Positions 6,641 to 13,460 of a stretch of DNA of 29,954 nt are shown here, piece by piece. The notes below the pieces were generated by a model. The model was not told the origin of the DNA. It searched no databases and saw only the letters and a program-made list of their open reading frames with translations. Position 1 is the first letter of the stretch. Each line of letters begins with the position of its first letter. The stretch is from F23-B02 sp963633225 (GTDB lineage Bacteria; Bacillota; Clostridia; Oscillospirales; Oscillospiraceae), in contig CAVGXR010000050.1 in assembly GCA_963633225.1 (NCBI GenBank), forward strand, positions 1-29,954. Reading direction: 5' to 3'. The translations under genes and the position numbers were made by a program.

Positions 6641-8779
6641 TCAGTTCATCGAATACGGCACGGTCTCGACCGCCGGATACAGCGTAGTATCAAAGCGCCA
6701 GTACTGCTGGCTGTACTGCATGAGCTCTGCGCTCGTTTTCATGAAGCAGTACAGATGCTCGGGGCCTACATTGCAGGAATCGAAGTGATACCAGCCCGTT
6801 CCAAGGTTTACAAGGCACCAGAAGTGCTGAGTTTTGCCGTTAAGACGCTCGACGCTGAGCACCTGGCAGTCTATCTTTTGTAGCATCGCATAGCTTGCCG
6901 AATAGAACGTAAAGCAGTCGCCCACGCCCTCGGTCAGTCCACGGTAGGCCTCGCTCTTCCAGTCGGTCTTGTCGGATGTGCCGGTGTAGAGAATGTTTTT
7001 GTAGCAGTAGTCATATATCGCGGCGGCCTGCTCTGGCACGGTCATATCGTCGGTGAGAATCTCGCCGAGGATCTTATCGACGACCTCGTCAAGCTGCTCG
7101 TCGCTGATCTTCTTTTCAATGAAGGTAAACTTCACCGTTACAGACGAGCTGTTGCCCTCATGGTCGCTGGCCGTGTAGGTAACGTCGTAAACTCCTGCGG
7201 TCTTTGCATCGACCTTGGATTTATCGACCGTGAGCTCGGGCTCGGGGTCTGCGTTATCCTCGGCAAAAACCTCCTTGAAGTATGACACGGCCTCGCCGAC
7301 GTAGCAGTATCTGTCGCGTGCGGCGTAAATAACGGGTGCTGTCTTATCCGGCGATATGACGGCCTTTGCGTCCACGGTCGTTTCATTTCCGAAGCGGTCG
7401 GTGAGGACTATCTGCACCGGCTGCTCGCCCTCGACGCTCCAGTCCGGCTCATTTACAAACCTCGCCCTTACCCTTGACATATCGGACAGGTTTGTCACAA
7501 ATTTTATCGGTTCACAGTAGTAGCCCGTGCTGCACTGACAATCTATACCCTCGGCTGTGGGGGCTGTCGTGTCCTTTATCACAACGCCGACTGTGAGCTT
7601 TTCTCCGTTCTTTGAAAACACAACAGAGTGTGCGCCCAGAGACGTGCGCTCAAAGGCCTCGCTTTCCATCTTATATCCGGCATAGTCTGCACCCAGTGCG
7701 GCGAGAATGTCGCTTTCCGTCACGGTGCTCATCGACGCTTCAAGCTCCGCTATCACGTCGCAGACTATGATCTTGCCTCTGGTGTCCATGCTGTTTCCGA
7801 CCGAGTCGGTCGCCTTTATGCCGCAGGACACGGTTCCGACCTTCGAGATGACGGGCTCGGACGTAAATTCATAGCTGACCTCACTTGCGTCGCCGTCACT
7901 GAGGACGAGATCCTCAGCCTCGATATTGCCTCCGGCAACGACAGCCGTGGGGATAAGATCAGGCTCGGGTGCGGTGGTGTCTACAATGCGCAGGGTCGAG
8001 GTATAGGTCTTGCCGTCAAACTCGGCCTTGATCTCATAGTCGCCGAGCTTATCCCATGTGATATCGTCAAGATCGGTAACGAACTTCGCATCGTCGCGCT
8101 CAACTACCATGAAGTCCTTGAGCTGCGGACGCGGATCGCCTGCCTCATGCTCAAGCACCTCGACGAGGCCGAGCACCTTGACGGTGAGCTTGGCCGTGCG
8201 GCTGTTGCCGCAGGCATCCTCAAGCTTTATGCTGCAATCATAGGTCCCTGCCTCGCCGTAGCTTGGCTCCTTTACCCACGTTGCCGTGAACTCGGACGCA
8301 TCCTTTACATCGCCGAGCGCGTCAAGCGCCGTGAGCGATTTTTCGTCAATGCTTATCTGCGTTTCGGTGGTATCGCTCGTCGGGGCCTTCGTGTCGCGCA
8401 CGATCAGAAGCTGCGGTCGCACCTTGCCTCCGCTCTGGACCTTGAGTATGTAAGTGCCCTCCTTGTCGCTGCTGACATTCACGTCGCCGACATAGCTTGC
8501 CTCTGCGCCGTTTTTCATAAAGGCCGAGGCCTCCGGCGTTCCGCTGCCGAGCTCCGAACGGAGATAGAGGTGCCGTCCGCCGTAAACGACGAACACAAAC
8601 ACCGCAGCCAGCGCCGCAAGCGCAAGGATAATGCCCAGCGCTATCTTAAGCCCCTTTTTCCCGCCGCTTTTTCTTTTTCCGCTGCGGGAAGGCTTCGAAT
8701 GCTTGCCGCTTCGTCCTTTTTTCTCCGCCTGAGCCGTTTTTTCGGCCTGTATTTCATCTAAAACAGTAGTTTCATCCAT
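6641..8779 (-). CDS. Membrane-anchored Ig-like repeat protein with C-terminal transglutaminase-like domain
   Basis: This 712-residue protein has a basic, lysine-rich cytoplasmic N-terminus, one membrane helix (about residues 44-66) and a long extracytoplasmic part. That part contains four or five Ig/cadherin-like beta domains, whose linkers read D-T-x-A-P near residues 129, 268 and 403, with DKTAPV near 478. The C-terminal domain has an intact transglutaminase/papain-like triad: Cys622 in GVGDCFTFYSA, His652 in KTQHFWC and Asp667 in WYHFDSC. Such domains cut or cross-link peptides at the cell surface. The start ATG has GGAGG seven bases upstream. It is the first gene of the operon and has its own promoter. 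The link to acyl transfer is not described for any family I know. Confidence 0.9.
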   Translation of the reverse strand: MDETTVLDEIQAEKTAQAEKKGRSGKHSKPSRSGKRKSGGKKGLKIALGIILALAALAAVFVFVVYGGRHLYLRSELGSGTPEASAFMKNGAEASYVGDVNVSSDKEGTYILKVQSGGKVRPQLLIVRDTKAPTSDTTETQISIDEKSLTALDALGDVKDASEFTATWVKEPSYGEAGTYDCSIKLEDACGNSRTAKLTVKVLGLVEVLEHEAGDPRPQLKDFMVVERDDAKFVTDLDDITWDKLGDYEIKAEFDGKTYTSTLRIVDTTAPEPDLIPTAVVAGGNIEAEDLVLSDGDASEVSYEFTSEPVISKVGTVSCGIKATDSVGNSMDTRGKIIVCDVIAELEASMSTVTESDILAALGADYAGYKMESEAFERTSLGAHSVVFSKNGEKLTVGVVIKDTTAPTAEGIDCQCSTGYYCEPIKFVTNLSDMSRVRARFVNEPDWSVEGEQPVQIVLTDRFGNETTVDAKAVISPDKTAPVIYAARDRYCYVGEAVSYFKEVFAEDNADPEPELTVDKSKVDAKTAGVYDVTYTASDHEGNSSSVTVKFTFIEKKISDEQLDEVVDKILGEILTDDMTVPEQAAAIYDYCYKNILYTGTSDKTDWKSEAYRGLTEGVGDCFTFYSASYAMLQKIDCQVLSVERLNGKTQHFWCLVNLGTGWYHFDSCNVGPEHLYCFMKTSAELMQYSQQYWRFDTTLYPAVETVPYSMN

Positions 8780-8818
8780 ATATCAATGCCTCCGGAAGAT
8801 ACATTTCGACAAATATAC

Positions 8819-8847
8819 ATAATAACACATATTTCTCTTCCGCTCAA
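8819..8847 (-). promoter_or_regulatory. Promoter of the seven-gene Dlt-like operon
   Basis: On the minus strand, TTGAGC (8847-8842) and TATTAT (8824-8819) are exactly 17 bases apart. They lie 40 bases upstream of the operon's first start codon, which has a strong GGAGG. This fits a housekeeping sigma-A promoter with a short leader. Confidence 0.6.
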
Positions 8848-8917
8848 CGACTTTTTTCAGTGTTTCATAAAAGTCTGCATATCGTTACATCAAAGCTTTT
8901 TCGTTCTTTTTTTCTTG

Positions 8918-8946
8918 TTGAATTGCCAATTATATAATGATATATT
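8918..8946 (+). promoter_or_regulatory. Possible promoter of the substrate-binding protein gene
   Basis: TTGAAT (8918-8923) and TATATT (8941-8946) are 17 bases apart in an AT-rich divergent intergenic region. The ATG at 8982 follows with AAGGAGA as its Shine-Dalgarno. A perfect TATAAT at 8933-8938 lacks a matching -35, so the exact -10 is uncertain. Confidence 0.4.
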
Positions 8947-8981
8947 ATCTGATAGCAGTTTTTCTCGCGAAGGAGACAGAT

Positions 8982-9953
8982 ATGAAAAGAATAACAGCAC
9001 TTTTACTGTGCCTTGCTATGGCATTATCGCTGTGTGCGTGCAGGGGCGGCGAGCCTGAGCCGAGCACCCAGCCGACGGCAGAGCCGACACCCGAGAGCAG
9101 CTACGCACCTGTGAGCTTTCAGAACCACGGCAGGCGCAGCACCGTCACCTCGCTTCCGCAGAAGGTCGTGACAGCCGGTCCCAACTGCACGGAGGTTTTC
9201 TGTGCGCTCGGGCTTGAGGACAAGGTCATCGGCAAATGCATGGAAAATCATTCGCTCGGCGCTCTGCCGGAGTATGCGGACGCGGTGGCGAGCATTCCGA
9301 CGCTCAGCGCCGGCTATCCAACCGCCGAGCAGATAATAAGCAGCGGCTGCGATTTTCTGTACGCAAGCTCGTGGATATTTGACGATGAGCTGACGGTCTC
9401 ACAGCTTGAAAGCGCCGGTATATGCGTATATGTCAGCGAGGCTGAGACCATCGAGGCGCTGTGGCAGGAGCTGCGCGATATCGGCAGGGTATTTCTTGCC
9501 GATAACACCGAGGAGCTCATCAGCGAGCAGAGCCTGAGCCTTGAAGCGCTCAGCGACAAGCTCAGCGGCATAAGCGAAAGAAAAAGCGTATTCGTGCTCG
9601 ACAGCTTCATCGGCAATAAGCTCTACACCGCCGGCAGCTCAAACATCGAATCGGCATACATCAGCGCCGCCGGAGGCTTAAACTCGTTCAGCGAGCTGAC
9701 GAAGGCATGGGATGCCGTTGAGCCCTCCGCGCTTGTCGTTGCAGACCCGTGGTGCATCATCATCCACGACTACACGGGCTCGAGCTACGATGACAAGGTC
9801 GCCGCTCTGAAGGCCGACGCTCAGCTTTCGCAGCTCGACTGTGTGAAGAACGAGCGCTTTATACGCCTGTCGCTGGAGGATGCGATGCCCGGCATACGCT
9901 GCGTTCCGACCGTCGAGGCCATAGCGCAGATGCTGTACCCTGATTTATTTTAA
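8982..9953 (+). CDS. ABC-type metal/siderophore/cobalamin substrate-binding lipoprotein (orphan)
   Basis: This 323-residue lipoprotein has a signal peptide ending in the lipobox LCAC, with Cys20 lipidated, and then a Pro/Thr/Glu-rich linker. The mature domain has the features of class III binding proteins (BtuF/FhuD/FepB type, PF01497). It starts with VVTAGPNCTEVFCALGLEDKVIG, has YPTAEQIISSGCDFLYA, and ends with a second lobe around residues 190-320. These bind iron-siderophore, heme or vitamin B12 and hand them to an ABC importer. No permease or ATPase gene is adjacent. The frame extends 15 codons upstream, but the ATG at 8982 gives the proper signal peptide and has AAGGAG. The ligand cannot be told. 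Confidence 0.88.
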   Translation: MKRITALLLCLAMALSLCACRGGEPEPSTQPTAEPTPESSYAPVSFQNHGRRSTVTSLPQKVVTAGPNCTEVFCALGLEDKVIGKCMENHSLGALPEYADAVASIPTLSAGYPTAEQIISSGCDFLYASSWIFDDELTVSQLESAGICVYVSEAETIEALWQELRDIGRVFLADNTEELISEQSLSLEALSDKLSGISERKSVFVLDSFIGNKLYTAGSSNIESAYISAAGGLNSFSELTKAWDAVEPSALVVADPWCIIIHDYTGSSYDDKVAALKADAQLSQLDCVKNERFIRLSLEDAMPGIRCVPTVEAIAQMLYPDLF

Positions 9954-9954
9954 C

Positions 9955-9997
9955 AAAGTCAAGGCCGTTCCCAGAGCTTGGGAGCGGCCTTGACTTT
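9955..9997. terminator. Bidirectional intrinsic terminator between convergent genes
   Basis: A long near-perfect stem (9955-9972 with 9980-9997, one G-T pair) has a 7-base loop. It starts with AAA and ends with TTT on the plus strand. It begins two bases after the stop of the binding-protein gene and ends 12 bases from the regulator's stop codon on the other strand, so it can serve both. Confidence 0.85.
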
Positions 9998-10008
9998 CAT
10001 TTTACGGC

Positions 10009-10692
10009 TTATATATCTGCTCTGTTTGCCGCAGCTGAAAGAACAAAGTGGTTCTTGCGGAAGTCCAGAAGTCCCTCGGCGCGCATTTTGCCGAGCTCGA
10101 GCGACAGGCCGCTGCGCTCCACGGCGAGATAGTCGGCAAGCTGCTGCCGCGAAAATGGGATATCGAACTCGTATTTCCCGAGGCGCTGCGCCTCGGCAGA
10201 GAAATAGGACATGAGCTTGGCCCGCGTGCTGCGCTGACCCATATGCGTGAGCTTTTCGCCGAAGCGCAGGTTTTTCTCGGCAAGCTCACCCAGAAGGTTT
10301 CGTATTATCCGGCTGTGATGTGTGCAGGCCGACGAGCACACGTTCAGCACGCGCTTTACATTCAAAAGCATCACAGTCACGGGTGTTTCCGCCGTAACGC
10401 TCACATTGAGCACAGAGCCCGGCGCACAGGCAAAGACCGCTGCGAAGGTCTGCCCCGCTCCGGCTCTTGAAACAATGTTGCGGTTGCCCCAGATATCCTC
10501 CTGTATTATAAGCACGCTGCCCGACAGCACAAAGCCGATGGCATCCACCGTGTCTCCGGCACGCAGCAGGAAAGCATCCTTCGGGAAGCTTTCTTTTTTT
10601 GCTCCCAGACAGCCGAGCATTGCCTCGAGCTCCTCCTCTGAAATTCCCGAAAAAAGCTGGGAAGCTCGGATAACGGGCAAAAATTCTTTCAT
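10009..10692 (-). CDS. Crp/Fnr-family transcriptional regulator (HcpR-like)
   Basis: This 227-residue regulator has an N-terminal cyclic-nucleotide-binding-type beta roll (about residues 10-120), a dimer helix, and a C-terminal winged helix-turn-helix (FSRQQLADYLAVERSGLSLELGKMRAEG). In anaerobes, Crp/Fnr proteins next to hcp are usually HcpR, which activates hcp and partner genes under NO or nitrite stress. The gene is divergent from such an operon. The ATG at 10692 has AGAGGA upstream; the frame extends to a TTG at 10719 that would run through the operator, so it is less likely. The palindrome at 10707-10720 lies in its 5' leader, which suggests autoregulation. The effector is unknown; heme or an Fe-S cluster is possible. 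Confidence 0.88.
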   Translation of the reverse strand: MKEFLPVIRASQLFSGISEEELEAMLGCLGAKKESFPKDAFLLRAGDTVDAIGFVLSGSVLIIQEDIWGNRNIVSRAGAGQTFAAVFACAPGSVLNVSVTAETPVTVMLLNVKRVLNVCSSACTHHSRIIRNLLGELAEKNLRFGEKLTHMGQRSTRAKLMSYFSAEAQRLGKYEFDIPFSRQQLADYLAVERSGLSLELGKMRAEGLLDFRKNHFVLSAAANRADI

Positions 10693-10706
10693 AAAAATCC
10701 TCTTTC

Positions 10707-10720
10707 GTTGAAATTTCAAC
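10707..10720. promoter_or_regulatory. Crp/Fnr-type operator between regulator and hcp operon
   Basis: GTTGAAATTTCAAC is a perfect 14-bp palindrome in the layout 5-N4-5 used by Fnr-type proteins (GTTGA-N4-TCAAC). It is 14 bases upstream of the regulator's start codon. Its centre (10713.5) is 41.5 bases upstream of the start expected from the TATATT box at 10743-10748, which is the classical class II activator position. Confidence 0.75.
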
Positions 10721-10735
10721 AGACTTGTTGAGTTT

Positions 10736-10764
10736 ATTATATTATATTGAAGTCAAGAAATCAA
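10736..10764 (-). promoter_or_regulatory. Promoter of the Crp/Fnr-family regulator
   Basis: On the minus strand, TTGATT (10764-10759) and a perfect TATAAT (10741-10736) are 17 bases apart. Transcription would begin near 10729, placing the palindrome at about +9 to +22, where bound protein would block the polymerase. Confidence 0.6.
10743..10748 (+). promoter_or_regulatory. -10 box of the activator-dependent hcp operon promoter
   Basis: TATATT at 10743-10748 has no good -35 element at the right distance, as expected for a promoter that depends on an activator. The palindrome at 10707-10720 takes that place. Alternative AT-rich -10 boxes overlap here, so the exact start is uncertain. Confidence 0.45.
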
Positions 10765-10776
10765 GGAGGTGCTGTT

Positions 10777-11496
10777 GTGAAGAGACGCATTATTGAGATA
10801 GACCAGGAAAAGTGCAACGGCTGCGGAGCCTGTGCCGCCGCCTGCCATGAGGGTGCTATAGCCATGGTAAACGGCAAGGCGCAGCTCATGCGCGACGACT
10901 ACTGCGACGGTCTGGGCGACTGTCTGCCCGGCTGCCCCACCGGCGCTATCAGCTTTGTTGAGCGCGAGGCTGCCGCTTATGACGAGGCCGCCGTTCTGGA
11001 AAACAAACGCAAGAAGATGCAGGAAAAGATGAAGAAAGAGGGCATGAAGCTCCCCTGCGGCTGCCCTGGTTCGCAGTCGAAGCGCATAGAACACGCCGAG
11101 TGCAGCGAGCAGGCGCCCCGCACGGAGGCGGTCAGCCGCCTGTCGCAGTGGCCGGTGCAGATAAAGCTCGTGCCGGTTTCCGCTCCGTATTTTGACGGGG
11201 CAAAGCTGCTCATCGCCGCCGACTGCACGGCTTACGCCTATGCCGCGTTCCACGAGCGCTTTATAAAGGGACACATCACGCTCGTCGGCTGCCCCAAGCT
11301 CGACAGCGTGGATTATTCCGAAAAGCTCACCGAGATCATCCGCAATAACGACATAAAGAGCGTCACCGTTGTGCGCATGGAGGTTCCCTGCTGCGGCGGA
11401 CTGGAGCACGCTGCAAAGACCGCACTCCAAAACAGCGGAAAGTTCATCCCGTGGCAGGTCGTAACGATCTCCACCGACGGCAGGATTTTAGACTGA
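10777..11496 (+). CDS. 4Fe-4S binding protein of the hcp operon
   Basis: This 239-residue protein has an N-terminal 2[4Fe-4S] ferredoxin domain. The first motif is CNGCGACAAAC and the second, spaced unusually, is CDGLGDCLPGCPTGAI. A basic linker follows with CGCPG. The C-terminal domain has further cysteines (AADCTAYA, VGCPKLDS, VPCCGG) and may hold another cluster or carry electrons. Genes of this kind sit next to hcp in many anaerobes under HcpR control, and the product is thought to be the redox partner of Hcp. The start is a GTG at 10777 with a perfect AAGGAGGT six bases ahead; an in-frame TTG at 10747 lies before the likely transcript start. Confidence 0.88.
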   Translation: MKRRIIEIDQEKCNGCGACAAACHEGAIAMVNGKAQLMRDDYCDGLGDCLPGCPTGAISFVEREAAAYDEAAVLENKRKKMQEKMKKEGMKLPCGCPGSQSKRIEHAECSEQAPRTEAVSRLSQWPVQIKLVPVSAPYFDGAKLLIAADCTAYAYAAFHERFIKGHITLVGCPKLDSVDYSEKLTEIIRNNDIKSVTVVRMEVPCCGGLEHAAKTALQNSGKFIPWQVVTISTDGRILD

Positions 11497-11665
11497 CAAA
11501 TACCAATAAGCTGCGAGGCTTTGCGGTTAAAATTGTGCCACGCTTCGTTGAAGCCCTTGACCATATATATCCATTATGCTCTGTGGGCTTCGCCTTGCCT
11601 GACACGATTTTCCCTCGCAAATCATCTGAAGCTTCTTGATATTCATCAGTCTCAGACTGACAAAT
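11490..11665. repeat. Repeat-like insert between the 4Fe-4S gene and hcp
   Basis: The 12-base sequence AGACTGACAAAT occurs at 11490-11501, overlapping the stop codon of the 4Fe-4S gene, and again at 11654-11665. The 152 bases between them have imperfect terminal inverted repeats (11501-11514 against 11628-11641, 11 of 14 matching). No convincing gene lies inside. A near-palindrome CAGTCT-C-AGACTG overlaps the right end. The layout is that of a small inserted element or an intergenic repeat; copies elsewhere in the genome would decide. The hcp Shine-Dalgarno lies just beyond the right end. Confidence 0.5.
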
Positions 11666-11684
11666 CAGAAAGTGAGGGTATAAT

Positions 11685-13253
11685 ATGGAAAACAAAATGT
11701 TCTGCTTCCAGTGTGAGCAGACAGCCGGATGCACCGGCTGCACGGGAAAGGCCGGCGTATGCGGCAAAACAGCTGACATAGCAAAGCTTCAGGACGAGCT
11801 TACCGGCGCTCTCATCGGGCTTGCAAGAGCAGCCTATGGCAAGGAGCTGTGCGATGATACGTGGAAGCTCATGGTCGAGGGGCTCTTCACCACCGTTACC
11901 AATGTCAACTTCAACGAAAAGACAATCCGTGAGCTGACCGGCCGCGTACACGCGCAGAGGGCAAAGCTTGCGCCCGCCTGCTGCTGCGGCGACTACGACA
12001 TGAACGAGCTCTGGAACGCGCAGGAGGATATCCGCAGCCTCAAGAGCCTCATACTCTTCGGCATTCGCGGCGTTGCCGCCTATGCGCACCACGCAATGGT
12101 GCTCGGCTACACCGACGACGAGGTGAATGCATTTTTCGTCAAGGCTCTGGATGCCGTCGGCAGAGACTGGGGCATGGATGAGCTGCTGCCCATCGTCATG
12201 GAGGTCGGCGAAAAGAACCTCAAGTGCATGGCGCTGCTGGATAAGGCAAACACCGAGACCTACGGCACGCCCGCACCCGTCACCGTTCCCCTGAGCGTTG
12301 AGAAGGGACCCTTCATCGTCATCACGGGTCACGATCTGCGCGACTTGAAGCTGCTTCTTGAGCAGACCGAGGGCAAGGGCATAAATATCTACACCCACGG
12401 CGAGATGCTTCCCGCTCACGCCTACCCCGAGCTGAAGAAATACCCCCATCTCAAGGGCAATTTCGGTACTGCGTGGCAGAACCAGCAGAAGGAGTTTGCG
12501 GAGCTGCCCGCGCCGATACTGTACACCACCAACTGCCTCATGCCGCCTAAGGCAAGCTACGCCGACCGCGTATTCACGACGGCGCTGGTGTCCTATCCCG
12601 AGGCAAATCACATCGGCGAGGACAAGGACTTTACTCCCGTCATCGAAAAGGCGCTCGAGCTGGGCGGCTATGACGAGGGCAAGGCCTTCACCGGCCTCAA
12701 CGGCGGCAGCACGGTCATGACCGGCTTTGCACGCGGCACGGTGCTCGGTGTTGCCGACAAGGTCATCGAGGCTGTAAAGGCCGGAGACATAAAGCATTTC
12801 TTCCTCGTAGCCGGCTGCGACGGCGTGCGCCCGGGACGCAGCTACTACACCGATTTTGTAAAGCAGACTCCCGCCGACACCGTCGTTCTGACTCTCGCCT
12901 GCGGCAAGTACCGCTTTAACGACCTCGACCTCGGCACTATCGGAGGACTGCCGCGTCTGATGGACGTTGGCCAGTGCAACGATGCATACAGCGCCATTCA
13001 GATCGCCGTCGCGCTTGCCGAGGCATTCGGCTGCGGCGTAAACGATCTGCCGCTGTCAATGGTGCTCTCATGGTACGAGCAGAAGGCCGTCTGCATCCTG
13101 CTGACGCTGCTGTATCTCGGCATCAAAAACATCCGCCTCGGCCCCACGCTTCCGGCGTTTATCTCGCCCAACGTTCTTAATTTCCTCGTTGAAAACTTCG
13201 GCATCGCACCCATCACCACGCCGGAGGAGGACATCAAGGCACTTCTCAAATAA
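11685..13253 (+). CDS. hcp: Hybrid cluster protein (hydroxylamine reductase), class I
   Basis: This 522-residue cytoplasmic enzyme carries a [4Fe-4S] cluster and the hybrid Fe-S-O cluster. It reduces hydroxylamine in vitro and is linked to NO detoxification in vivo. N-terminal ligands are Cys7, Cys10, Cys19 and Cys26 in CFQCEQTAG...GVCGK, the pattern of class I proteins of strict anaerobes. Hybrid-cluster ligands are all present: His216, Glu240, Cys284, Cys378 (AGCDGVRPG), Cys406, Cys431 and Glu465, with Lys467. Most keep a constant 28-residue offset from the Desulfovibrio vulgaris enzyme. The start ATG has GTGAGG seven bases ahead. It is probably cotranscribed with the 4Fe-4S gene and controlled by the Crp/Fnr regulator. 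Confidence 0.97.
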   Translation: MENKMFCFQCEQTAGCTGCTGKAGVCGKTADIAKLQDELTGALIGLARAAYGKELCDDTWKLMVEGLFTTVTNVNFNEKTIRELTGRVHAQRAKLAPACCCGDYDMNELWNAQEDIRSLKSLILFGIRGVAAYAHHAMVLGYTDDEVNAFFVKALDAVGRDWGMDELLPIVMEVGEKNLKCMALLDKANTETYGTPAPVTVPLSVEKGPFIVITGHDLRDLKLLLEQTEGKGINIYTHGEMLPAHAYPELKKYPHLKGNFGTAWQNQQKEFAELPAPILYTTNCLMPPKASYADRVFTTALVSYPEANHIGEDKDFTPVIEKALELGGYDEGKAFTGLNGGSTVMTGFARGTVLGVADKVIEAVKAGDIKHFFLVAGCDGVRPGRSYYTDFVKQTPADTVVLTLACGKYRFNDLDLGTIGGLPRLMDVGQCNDAYSAIQIAVALAEAFGCGVNDLPLSMVLSWYEQKAVCILLTLLYLGIKNIRLGPTLPAFISPNVLNFLVENFGIAPITTPEEDIKALLK

Positions 13254-13255
13254 TT

Positions 13256-13308
13256 GCAGACAATACACGGCCACACGAGCTTCGCACATCGTGTGGCCGT
13301 AAGTCTGC
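13256..13308 (+). terminator. Hairpin after hcp, probable terminator
   Basis: A perfect 12-bp stem (13267-13278 with 13289-13300) is extended by a second pairing GCAGAC/GTCTGC (13256-13261 with 13303-13308). It begins directly after the hcp stop codon. The following stretch is only moderately T-rich (TTTGATATCCTTTTT), so termination may be partial. Confidence 0.6.
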
Positions 13309-13325
13309 TTTGATATCCTTTTTGC

Positions 13326-13354
13326 TTGAAAGTTCCCGAAAAGAAATATATAAT
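13326..13354 (+). promoter_or_regulatory. Strong sigma-A-type promoter of the CoA-transferase gene
   Basis: TTGAAA (13326-13331) and a perfect TATAAT (13349-13354) are 17 bases apart. Transcription should start near 13361, leaving a leader of about 100 bases before the ATG at 13461. Confidence 0.75.
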
Positions 13355-13363
13355 ATTTAAAAC

Positions 13364-13408
13364 GCAAAACCCTTCCCGTGAGCTGTTATCGGAAGGGGCA
13401 TTTTTTGC
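13364..13408 (+). terminator. Terminator-like hairpin in the CoA-transferase leader
   Basis: The stem CCCTTCC/GGAAGGG (13370-13376 with 13391-13397) is followed by GCATTTTTT, and GCAAAA/TTTTGC (13364-13369 with 13403-13408) can extend the pairing. It lies a few bases after the expected transcript start and upstream of the Shine-Dalgarno AAGGAG (13445-13450). It could be an attenuator. No known riboswitch was recognised. Confidence 0.5.
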
Positions 13409-13460
13409 AGCACGCATATCCGGCGGCGGCAGCTGTTCTTTAAAAAGGAGATTTGATGAT

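Noticed and set aside
11444..11779. A 111-codon minus-strand frame across the intergenic insert before hcp.
   Set aside because: It runs into hcp and the 4Fe-4S gene in antisense and has no ribosome site; the central peptide is probably a by-product of a repeat.
11652..12797. A 381-codon open frame opposite hcp.
   Set aside because: It is a shadow of hcp, all of whose cluster ligands are in place; no recognisable domain or ribosome site was seen.
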